This document shows, piece after piece, positions 1 to 5,740 of a DNA stretch of 9,258 nt. Position 1 is the stretch's first letter; every line of letters starts with the position of its first letter. Origin of the DNA: JBJXGC01 sp046154545 (GTDB lineage Bacteria > Chloroflexota > Dehalococcoidia > Tepidiformales > Tepidiformaceae); NCBI GenBank assembly GCA_046154545.1, contig JBJXGC010000067.1, positions 1 through 9,258 of the forward strand, in the 5' to 3' direction. Under the pieces are notes generated by a model. That model worked only from the letters and a program-made list of their open reading frames with translations, made no database searches and was not told where the DNA came from. A program made the position numbers and the translations under genes.

Positions 1-498
1 GGCCTCGTTGTCGTCGATATCGCGCCAGACGTGAACCCGGAGGGTCGCGACCGCATCCTCGGCTTCATGCTTGGCCGCGAATCGTTCGCCTCGCTGGAGG
101 AAGTCGTCGATTACGCCCACGTCTACAACCCGCGGCGGACGAAAGAGGCGCTGCGGGCGACGCTCCCGCACAACCTGCGCCACCTGCCGGATGGCCGTCT
201 GCGCTGGAAGTGGGACCCGGCCTGCTTCAACTTCCCGCGGGAGGGCGAGGAGACGCGCGGCGGGCGCTTCGGCATGGACGACCTCTGGGATGCGGCTGCC
301 CGGATCCCCTGCCCGGCGCTCGTGGTCCACGGCCTGGAGAGCGACATCCTCACCGAGGAGGTCGGCCAAAAGCTCGCCGCCATCATCCCCCACGGGCGCT
401 ACGTCGCAGTCGCCGGCTCGGGCCACTCCGTCCAGGGCGACAACCCACATAGCCTGAGCGACGCGATCGAGCGGCTGTTGACGGAAATCGATTACTGA
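1..498 (+). CDS. Alpha/beta hydrolase fold protein, C-terminal part (5' truncated by window edge)
   Basis: The frame is open to base 1, and the first ten codons (LVVVDIAPD region) continue a typical alpha/beta hydrolase strand. The GTG at 31 is therefore internal, and the true start lies outside the window. About 165 residues are visible. They include the cap region (PRRTKEALRATL, HLPDGRLRWKWDP), then the strand PCPALVVHGLESDIL, whose Asp (codon 343-345) fits the catalytic acid, and GSGHSVQGDNP, whose His (codon 424-426) fits the catalytic base. The nucleophile elbow (GxSxG) would lie upstream and cannot be seen. The family covers many esterases, lipases and C-C hydrolases, so the substrate cannot be named; a cytoplasmic location is inferred. 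The stop at 496-498 is one base before the GTG of the next gene, so the two are probably co-transcribed. Confidence 0.85.
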   Translation, partial: GLVVVDIAPDVNPEGRDRILGFMLGRESFASLEEVVDYAHVYNPRRTKEALRATLPHNLRHLPDGRLRWKWDPACFNFPREGEETRGGRFGMDDLWDAAARIPCPALVVHGLESDILTEEVGQKLAAIIPHGRYVAVAGSGHSVQGDNPHSLSDAIERLLTEIDY

Positions 499-499
499 G

Positions 500-1108
500 G
501 TGGATGCCCTGTATTGGCAGCCGGGCGACCAGATCGTCGTGCGGGACGTGCGCAATGGGGTCGTCCGCGCGGCACTCCCCGTCACCGTCGTCGCCGATGC
601 GCCCGAGCGAGTGATCTACTACTTGGCGGATGGGGCGACCTTCTACAACGGGGCCGTCGCGCGCTACACGCCGGACTACGACATCAACGGTAACGACCTC
701 AAGCCGGACACCTTTCGAGACTACGCGTACCTGGATATTCGCCGGCCGGCCGACGGCTTCGCCATCCGCGCAGTCTGGCGAGGGGGTGTGTTCAGCTATT
801 GGCGAGTGAACCTCGAGTCCGCCCTGGCGCGCACGCGTCTCGGCTTCGACTCTCTCGACTACTTCCTGGACATGATCATCGCCCCGGACCTCGTGACATG
901 GGCGTGGAAAGACGAGGACGAGTTCGCCCTCGCCGTCGCGAACGGCTGGTTTAGCGACTCCGAAGCTACCGCCATCCGGGCTGAGGGTCTCCGGGCGGTG
1001 GACATGGCACGCCGCGGCGCGCCGCCGTTCAACGAGGGCTGGGAGCGCTGGCGCCCGGACCCTTCGTGGCCGATCCCGGTGCTGCCAGACGGTTGGGACG
1101 TGGCATGA
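500..1108 (+). CDS. DUF402 family protein, copy 1
   Basis: This 202-residue protein has the DUF402 layout: an N-terminal WQPGD...VRD strand (residues 6-16), PER..YYLADG (35-45), DGFAIRAVWRG (85-95), WRVNLE (101-106), then the acidic core LGFDSLDYFLDMIIAPD (114-130) and WAWKDEDE (134-141). It ends with a helix AIRAEGLRAVDMARRG and a PPFNEGWERW..DPSWP..PDGWD tail. Known DUF402 members include nucleoside di/triphosphatases (NtdP type) and the FomD cytidylyl hydrolase, so metal-dependent phosphate-ester hydrolysis is the best inference; the substrate is unknown. The full acidic set D117, D120, D124, D130 and D138-E141 is present. The usual WYVN motif reads WRVN here. The GTG at 500 is chosen because an in-frame stop lies at 479-481 and no other common start codon intervenes. 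It starts one base after the hydrolase stop, which suggests translational coupling. Confidence 0.85.
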   Translation: MDALYWQPGDQIVVRDVRNGVVRAALPVTVVADAPERVIYYLADGATFYNGAVARYTPDYDINGNDLKPDTFRDYAYLDIRRPADGFAIRAVWRGGVFSYWRVNLESALARTRLGFDSLDYFLDMIIAPDLVTWAWKDEDEFALAVANGWFSDSEATAIRAEGLRAVDMARRGAPPFNEGWERWRPDPSWPIPVLPDGWDVA

Positions 1109-1133
1109 CCGCGAGATCGCCTGGGGCAACGCA

Positions 1134-1748
1134 GTGACCGAGTTCTGGCAGCCCGGAGATGTGGTTGCATTTCGCGACATCCGCGGAGGCAGGGTCGGGG
1201 CCGCCACTCCCATGCGGGTGCTGGAAGACGGCCCCGAGCGGCTTGTGCTCTACCTTGCAGAGGGGTGCAAGTTCTACGTCGCTGCCCGGGAAGATGGCAC
1301 GCTCGTGAAGGATGGCGCGGAATGGGCCAGTCTCAGGCAGCTCACCTACACCGGCCTGTACTGCGTGTTCTTCGTCTACCCCGGGGACGGCTTCGCGATC
1401 AGGGCCACCTGGACAGGGGAGCCACGGACGTTCACGCACTGGTACATCAACCTGCAGCAAGCGATCCAGCGTTCGGCGGTCGGCGTGAGCACCTCAGACG
1501 AGGTCCTCGACGTGATCATCGAACCTGACCGCGAAACCTGGGCCTGGAAGGACGAGGTCGCCTTTGAGGCCGCCGTCCGGGACGGCCGGTTCGCCGGGCC
1601 CGAAGCTGCCGCCATCCGCGCTGAGGGCCTCCGCGCCGTCGAAATGGCCCGCCGCGGCGAGCCGCCGTTCAACGAGGGCTGGGAGCGCTGGACGCCGGAC
1701 CTATCGTGGCCGATACCGGTGCTGCCCGAAGGCTGGGACGTGGCGTGA
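1134..1748 (+). CDS. DUF402 family protein, copy 2 (tandem paralogue)
   Basis: This 204-residue paralogue of the preceding gene follows it by 25 bases. It shares WQPGD..RDIRGG (5-19), PER..LYLAEG (34-44), DGFAIRATW (85-93), an intact WYIN motif (103-106), DEVLDVIIEPD (122-132), WAWKDE (136-141) and a C-terminal tail that differs from copy 1 at only six of the last 48 residues. Two acidic sites of the family core are changed: the GFD position reads GVS (117-119) and the DEDE stretch reads DEVA (140-143). Activity may therefore be altered or lost, while copy 1 keeps these residues but has WRVN instead of WYVN. The GTG at 1134 is used because the ATG at 1105 (overlapping the previous stop) is in another frame and terminates within a few codons. 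A GGGG at 1121-1124 is a weak possible ribosome site. The stop at 1746-1748 abuts the toxin gene stop on the other strand. Confidence 0.85.
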   Translation: MTEFWQPGDVVAFRDIRGGRVGAATPMRVLEDGPERLVLYLAEGCKFYVAAREDGTLVKDGAEWASLRQLTYTGLYCVFFVYPGDGFAIRATWTGEPRTFTHWYINLQQAIQRSAVGVSTSDEVLDVIIEPDRETWAWKDEVAFEAAVRDGRFAGPEAAAIRAEGLRAVEMARRGEPPFNEGWERWTPDLSWPIPVLPEGWDVA

Positions 1749-2134
1749 CTACCAGATGACCCGAATCCGCGGGAACCGCGCCATCGCTGCATCCCGGGTG
1801 ACGATCGGCAGGCCGTAATGGAGCGCCGTGGCAACGATGATGCAGTCGGCCGGATCGCGATTGAGGAGTTCCCGGACTTCCACGGAGCGGATCGACACCT
1901 CAAGGTCGAGCGGGAGCAGCTCGACTTTCCAGTGGGACAGCGCCAAACGCATCCACTCGCGTATCGGCCGGTCGAGTTCAAGTTTCCCCTTCTTGGCCTT
2001 GATGGCGATCTCCCAGGGAGTGATCGCCGAAACCAGGAGACGGTCGGCGTCCTCGATGGCCTTCGCCGCTGCGACAGATAGCTTGCTTCGAGCGGACGCG
2101 TGTGCCAGATGAAGGAATGGGTGTCCAACACCAT
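1749..2134 (-). pseudogene. vapC: VapC-like PIN-domain toxin, frameshifted
   Basis: PIN-domain toxins are Mg-dependent ribonucleases neutralised by a cognate antitoxin. The ATG at 2134-2132 overlaps the antitoxin stop (TGATG) and begins MVLDTHSFIWH, the classic PIN N-terminus with its first catalytic Asp (D4). After that the frame runs into unrelated sequence. The rest of the domain lies in the neighbouring frame: SKLSVAAAKAIEDADRLLVS, ITPWE (second acid), DPADCIIVATALHYGLPIVTRD (third and fourth acids), ending at RVIW with TAG at 1751-1749. Removing one CA/AC unit from the CACAC at 2104-2100 joins the halves into a 127-residue protein of normal length and spacing; a one-base insertion nearby would also work. 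No slippery heptamer is visible, so programmed frameshifting is unlikely. Either the toxin is dead or the base call is wrong. A longer reading starting at 2195 in the second frame would lose D4 and overlap the antitoxin. Confidence 0.8.
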
Positions 2135-2376
2135 CAGTCGTCGTCCAGGTCACCCGGCCAGGGCTCGTTCTCAGGCCCGATGAGGTCCTCGTCATTACGC
2201 CAACGAACCGAGCCCTCGAGTTGGCTGTAGGGGTCGTTGCGCTCTTCCGCCTTGATCCGGACCATCGGGCGCCCGCGCTTCGTCACAACGATCTCGTCGC
2301 CACTCGCCGCCACTTCATCCATTAGCGCAAGGCACTTTGCCTTAAACTCGCCAGCGGGAATCGTTCGCACACTCAC
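2134..2376 (-). CDS. vapB: Phd/YefM-type antitoxin of a VapBC-like toxin-antitoxin pair
   Basis: This 80-residue protein begins MSVRTIPAGEFKAKCLALMDEVAASGDEIVVTKRGRPMVRI, the characteristic Phd/YefM DNA-binding fold. It has the AGEFKAKCL helix, the EVAASG turn, and the EIVVTKRGRP hairpin (residues 28-37). A flexible acidic tail follows (DEDLIGPENEPWPGDLDDD), as expected for wrapping around and blocking a PIN toxin. Such antitoxins also usually repress their own promoter. The GTG at 2376-2374 is supported by a strong GGAGG ribosome site six bases upstream. The stop overlaps the toxin ATG by one base, the usual antitoxin-first arrangement. Because the toxin next door is frame-broken, this gene may be an orphan antitoxin retained after toxin inactivation. 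The symbol reflects its pairing with a PIN toxin; by fold it is Phd/YefM. Confidence 0.85.
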   Translation of the reverse strand: MSVRTIPAGEFKAKCLALMDEVAASGDEIVVTKRGRPMVRIKAEERNDPYSQLEGSVRWRNDEDLIGPENEPWPGDLDDD

Positions 2377-2593
2377 GGTGATCCTCCAACAGAAGCCTGG
2401 TTCGCGGAGATGATGTCATCGTTGTCCGCGGTCATTTCGAACTCCGGCGTCCGCCCCACGACATCTTCCTCGTCCGTCCAGGGGCCGCCCCGACGAGCGT
2501 TCGCCAATCCCGCGGCTGCCACCACTCGGGGTGGGGCTCCCACGCGTCTTCCGCCTCGTGCAATATGGAGCCCCGCAGGTCAGGCACGCTCAT
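2373..2593 (-). pseudogene. Possible small unrecognised gene, reading frame broken once
   Basis: I do not recognise this product. On the minus strand an ATG at 2593 opens a frame with strongly G/C-biased third positions for about 34 codons (MSVPDLRGSILHEAEDAW, then EWWQPRDWRTLV). It then degrades and stops at 2434-2432. From about 2485 a neighbouring frame becomes coding-like (PWTDEEDVVGRTPEFEMTAD) and ends with TGA at 2375-2373, overlapping the antitoxin GTG as GTGA. One missing base in the GGGG/CCCC runs at 2481-2491 would join them into a 73-residue acidic, Trp-rich protein. Support for the start comes from a promoter-like element placed exactly for leaderless transcription at this ATG. 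The acidic tail weakly resembles the antitoxin tail (W..DED.[VI]G pattern). If read as is, the intact 53-codon frame at 2432-2593 is the alternative. A chance non-coding stretch remains possible. Confidence 0.4.
2383..2387 (-). promoter_or_regulatory. Ribosome binding site of the antitoxin gene
   Basis: On the minus strand GGAGG is followed by ATCACC and the GTG start at 2376. This is a near-perfect Shine-Dalgarno site at ideal spacing. It fixes the antitoxin start and shows that it is translated independently, even if an upstream reading frame ends on top of the start codon (GTGA). Confidence 0.75.
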
Positions 2594-2727
2594 GGTCACA
2601 GCGTATGGTCAGGACGAGCGGCCCGTCAACGGATTGCCGTCTGCGGGACCCGGCGCGCCCGCTACCCTTCCTCGTCGAGCCCGGCATCTCGCAGGCGGCG
2701 TGTCACCGCGACCGGATATGCCGCGGA
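2594..2727. other. Spacer between nuoN and the small accessory unit
   Basis: This is the 134 bases downstream of the nuoN stop, and it contains the promoter-like element above. I see no good intrinsic terminator: the best stem is a short GCGGG/CCCGC pair with a ten-base loop and no T-tract after it. No start-to-stop frame here looks coding. How nuo transcription ends is therefore not visible; Rho-type termination or read-through into the toxin-antitoxin unit are both possible. Confidence 0.5.
2600..2629 (-). promoter_or_regulatory. Candidate leaderless promoter for the small gene / antitoxin / toxin unit
   Basis: On the minus strand TTGACG (2629-2624) matches five of six bases of the -35 consensus. 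After 18 bases comes TACGCT (2605-2600), which fits the relaxed TAnnnT -10 box. Six bases further is the ATG at 2593, so a start about seven bases after the -10 box would fall on the A of ATG and give a leaderless mRNA. Such promoters are common in several high-GC phyla. It would drive the small frame, the antitoxin and the toxin remnant separately from the nuo operon. This is motif reading only; the -10 box is weak. Confidence 0.45.
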
Positions 2728-4218
2728 CTACGGCGCCCGCACGGCGGCAACGTCCGCGGCCTGGGCGAACAAGGGCTTCGTGGCATGCTCCACCGCCTCG
2801 AAGAAGGGACCGGGGTAGACACCGATCGCGACCACGCCAAGCATCAACACGCCCGCCACTCCGAAAAGGAGTGGCGGCACGCGGAAGCGCTGCACCCCCA
2901 CGGGGTCGAAGAGGAACATCTGGCGCATGACCTGAAGGTAGTAGTAGAGGCTCACGAAGCTGTTCGCGACCGCGAGGCCAACCAGCCAGAGGAGCCCGTC
3001 CGTCGTCGAAGCCTGGAACATGAAGAGTTTCGTGGCGAAGCCGGCGAAGAAGGGGAGGCCGGCGAACGAGAACAACGACGCGGTGATGACGAGGGCGAGG
3101 AACGGCTGGGTCTCGGCGAGACCGCGCAGCCCCTCAATGTCGTCGCGCCCGGTCTTGTTGTAGTAGGCGATGAGGGCGGCGAAGAGGGCGAGGGTGGAGA
3201 TGATGTAGCCCATCATATGGAGCAAGAGAGCGGACGAGGCGTCCCGGCCGGTGGTGGCGTCGCCGTAGCCGATCGCCGCGATGACGATGAGCATGTAGCC
3301 CACCTGGCCGATCGAACTGTAGGCGACGAGCCGTTTGAGGTTCGTCTGCTGGATCGCCATGAGATTGCCGAGGACCATCGTCACGGCCGCCAGGAGGGCG
3401 ATGGCCCAGCGCCATTCGACCGCATCGACCTGTATCGCGGTGGAGAAGAAGCGGAGGATGAGGGCGAACCCCGCCGCCTTCGAGAGCGTCGAGAGGAAGG
3501 CGGTGATGGGCAGCGGCGCCCCCTGGTATGCGTCGGGCGACCACATGTGGAACGGGGTCGCGGCGACCTTGAAGCCCACGCCGGCGATGATCAGCATGAA
3601 GCCGACGATGACGGCCGGGTCGGTGCCGCCAGGGCGTTCGGCGAGGGCGGCGGCGATGCCCTCGTAGGAGGTGGTGTGGGTGACGCCGTAGATGAGGCTG
3701 ATACCGTAGAGGAGCATCGCGCTGGAGAAGGCACCGAGGAGGATGTACTTCAGGCTCGCCTCGCTGCTGAGGACATCGCGCTTGAGGTAGCCGACGAGGA
3801 TGTAGAGGCAGAAGCTCAGCAGTTCGAGCGAGATGTAAGCGGTGATCAGCTCGTGAGAGGAGGCCATGAGGACGGCGCCACAGCCGGCCAGGAGGAGGAG
3901 CCCGTAGTACTCGCCCGCTGATTTCACGCGATCCTTCATGTACGACGCGGAGAGCAGGGCCGTGACCCCGACCACTCCCGCCGCAACGAAGCGGAAGAAG
4001 TGGGTGAACCCGTCGGTGAAGAGGACGTTCTGGAAGTCACGCGGGTCTCTATCAAGGTAGAAAGCGGTAGCAACGGCCCAGGCGATCGCGGCCGCTGCGG
4101 TCAGGTAGGCGAGCAGGTCACGCCGCATCTTCGGAAAGAAGATCTCGAGGGCGATGATGCCGAGGGCCGACACGGCGGCGATGTACTCAGGGACGAAGAC
4201 CGAATATGGAGGTCGCAT
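2728..4218 (-). CDS. nuoN: NADH-quinone oxidoreductase subunit N (complex I, antiporter-like)
   Basis: This 496-residue polytopic membrane protein has roughly 14 hydrophobic segments and the family's usual length. NuoN is one of three antiporter-like proton channels in the membrane arm of complex I and sits nearest the NuoA/J/K/H end. Expected residues are present: the TM5 Glu in SLELLSFCLYILVGY (E132), the TM7 Lys in GVGFKVAATPFHMWSPDAY (K217), the TM8 Lys in STLSKAAGF (K247), the LKRLVAYSSIGQVGYML stretch (295-311), and the terminal-channel Lys in FFAGFATKLFMFQ (K397). The ATG at 4218 lies one base beyond the nuoM stop (TGATATG), with a G-rich stretch inside the nuoM end as the likely ribosome site. 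The frame ends AAVRAP-TAG at 2730-2728. It is the last nuo gene in this operon, which is its usual place. Confidence 0.97.
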   Translation of the reverse strand: MRPPYSVFVPEYIAAVSALGIIALEIFFPKMRRDLLAYLTAAAAIAWAVATAFYLDRDPRDFQNVLFTDGFTHFFRFVAAGVVGVTALLSASYMKDRVKSAGEYYGLLLLAGCGAVLMASSHELITAYISLELLSFCLYILVGYLKRDVLSSEASLKYILLGAFSSAMLLYGISLIYGVTHTTSYEGIAAALAERPGGTDPAVIVGFMLIIAGVGFKVAATPFHMWSPDAYQGAPLPITAFLSTLSKAAGFALILRFFSTAIQVDAVEWRWAIALLAAVTMVLGNLMAIQQTNLKRLVAYSSIGQVGYMLIVIAAIGYGDATTGRDASSALLLHMMGYIISTLALFAALIAYYNKTGRDDIEGLRGLAETQPFLALVITASLFSFAGLPFFAGFATKLFMFQASTTDGLLWLVGLAVANSFVSLYYYLQVMRQMFLFDPVGVQRFRVPPLLFGVAGVLMLGVVAIGVYPGPFFEAVEHATKPLFAQAADVAAVRAP

Positions 4219-4219
4219 A

Positions 4220-5737
4220 TCAGCCGATGACCCCCGGGATCTGGATGACCGTGGCGCTGACGCGGTCGGTGAACGGCGCCCACCAGACGCCCATCACAAC
4301 GATCGAGATGATGAGCGTCCCGCCCGCCATGAACTCGAGGGGCGTGAGGTCGTGGAGGTCCTTCCAGCGGACGTTGAAGGGGCCGAAAAAGACGAGCGCG
4401 AACATGCGGAGCATGTAGGCGGCCGCGAGGGCCGCCGCGAAGATGGCCAGGCCACCGAAGTAGGGATACGCCTGGAAGGTGCCCCAGAAGATGTGGAACT
4501 CGGCGGTAAACCCGGAGAGGCCTGGCAGGCCGACATTCGCCAGCCCGGCAATCGAATAGAACACCACCCAGACCGGCATGACCTTTGTGATACCGCCGAA
4601 ATCCCGGAGGTCACGGGTGTGGGCCTGGTCGTAAAGGGCGCCAATCATAAGGAAGACGAGGGCCGTCATCACTCCGTGGCTGAACATCTGGAGCACTGCG
4701 CCGGTGATCCCGATCTGGTTCATCGTCGCGAGGCCCATGAGGACGTACCCCATGTGGCTGACGGAGCTGTAGCCGGAGATCAGCTTGAAGTCGCGCTGCG
4801 TAAGGGCGGCGGTGGCGCCGTAGAGGGCGCCAATGAGGCCGAGGACCATGAGGGCGGGCATCCAGAAATCGGCGCCGGCCGGGAGGAGCTGGATGCCGAG
4901 GCGGATGATGCCGAAGGCGCCCAGCTTCATGAGGACGCCGGCGTGGACCATTGAGACGGCCGTGGGGGCCGACATGTGACCGTCAGGCGACCACGTATGG
5001 AAGGGCCAGAGCGCGGCCAGGACGCCACAGCCGACGACGAAGAAGGGGAAGAAGATCTTCTGGAAGTTCTCGTCAAGGACACCGGATTCGCCGAGGGCCC
5101 AGAGCGTCGGCAGGTCGAAGGTGCGGACGCCGGCCTGGCTCGCCTCGTGGAAGACGGCGAAGATGCCGATCCAGATGAGCACGGAGCCGGCGACGAGCAT
5201 CATCGTCAGCTTCATCGCGCCGTACTCTTTGCGCGTCGAACCCCAGACGCCGATCAGCAGATACAGCGGCACCACGGCGAGTTCGTAGAAGAAGAACCAG
5301 AAGAAGAGGTCGAGCGAGAAGAAGGTGCCATAGACGCCGGCGACCAGCACCCAGAAGAGGATGAAGAAGTCCTTGGGGCGGAAGTCAAGCTTCCAGGCGG
5401 CGAGCGTCGCGGCAAAGGCGACGACGCCGTTTAACAGCACCAGGAGGGCCGAGATGCCGTCCACGCCAAGGCGCAGGGAGATGCCATTCTCCCCCAGGAA
5501 GGCCGTGTTCTCGACCCAGGGCCAGCGGAGGTTCATCTGGATCTGACCGCCTTCACCTACCTGGTAGGCGGTGAAGATGTAGATCGAAAGGCCGAGCATC
5601 AAGGTCGCGAAGATGAGCGACGTGTAGCGAATGACCATTTTCTGGCCAGAGGGGATGAAGAGGATGATGGCGGCCGCCAGGAGCGGCATGGCCAGCGTCG
5701 ACAGCACGACGTATCCCTGGGCCTCGTCATACGACAT
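4220..5737 (-). CDS. nuoM: NADH-quinone oxidoreductase subunit M (complex I, antiporter-like)
   Basis: This 505-residue protein has about 14 membrane segments. It is the middle proton-channel subunit of the complex I membrane arm. Recognisable blocks are RLGVDGISALLVLL (89-102), FFYELAVVPLYLLIGVWGS (149-167, with TM5 Glu E152), LWPFHTWSPDGHMSAPTAVS (243-262), HAGVLMKLGAFG (265-276, with TM8 Lys K271), SGYSSVSHMGYVLMG (321-335) and LPGLSGFTAEFHIFWG (404-419, with E413 where E. coli NuoM has its distal Glu). Unusually, the TM7 lysine that normally precedes the PFHTW motif is absent: my alignment puts L240 there (VGCGVLAALWPFH). The ATG at 5737 follows the nuoL stop by three bases, with AGGGG about eight bases upstream. 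The stop at 4222-4220 lies one base before the nuoN start. Confidence 0.97.
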   Translation of the reverse strand: MSYDEAQGYVVLSTLAMPLLAAAIILFIPSGQKMVIRYTSLIFATLMLGLSIYIFTAYQVGEGGQIQMNLRWPWVENTAFLGENGISLRLGVDGISALLVLLNGVVAFAATLAAWKLDFRPKDFFILFWVLVAGVYGTFFSLDLFFWFFFYELAVVPLYLLIGVWGSTRKEYGAMKLTMMLVAGSVLIWIGIFAVFHEASQAGVRTFDLPTLWALGESGVLDENFQKIFFPFFVVGCGVLAALWPFHTWSPDGHMSAPTAVSMVHAGVLMKLGAFGIIRLGIQLLPAGADFWMPALMVLGLIGALYGATAALTQRDFKLISGYSSVSHMGYVLMGLATMNQIGITGAVLQMFSHGVMTALVFLMIGALYDQAHTRDLRDFGGITKVMPVWVVFYSIAGLANVGLPGLSGFTAEFHIFWGTFQAYPYFGGLAIFAAALAAAYMLRMFALVFFGPFNVRWKDLHDLTPLEFMAGGTLIISIVVMGVWWAPFTDRVSATVIQIPGVIG

Positions 5738-5740
5738 GCG

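Noticed and set aside
31..498. Hydrolase read as a complete small protein from the GTG at 31
   Set aside because: The frame is open to base 1 and the ten codons before 31 fit the hydrolase fold, so the gene is cut by the window edge.
383..1213. 276-codon minus-strand open frame over the hydrolase and DUF402 genes
   Set aside because: The plus-strand genes here have clear family motifs; this frame has none.
1749..2195. Toxin read as an intact protein starting at 2195
   Set aside because: This start lies inside the antitoxin gene and yields a non-PIN N-terminus lacking the catalytic Asp; the TGATG junction at 2134 is the natural start.
2645..2675. Possible terminator hairpin after nuoN (GCGGG/CCCGC)
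   Set aside because: Five-base stem, ten-base loop and no T-tract; not convincing in DNA this rich in G and C.
2660..2727. Possible short peptide just after the nuoN stop (VTRRLRDAGLDEEG)
   Set aside because: Only about 14 codons from a GTG, no ribosome site and no recognisable family; could be a gene remnant but not supportable.
2410..3921. 503-codon plus-strand open frame
   Set aside because: It is antisense to nuoN. The product is a Glu/Gly/Arg-rich string with no domain, as expected when G/C-biased third positions of a membrane protein gene are read on the other strand.
4154..4954. 266-codon plus-strand open frame
   Set aside because: Antisense to nuoM, same composition artefact.
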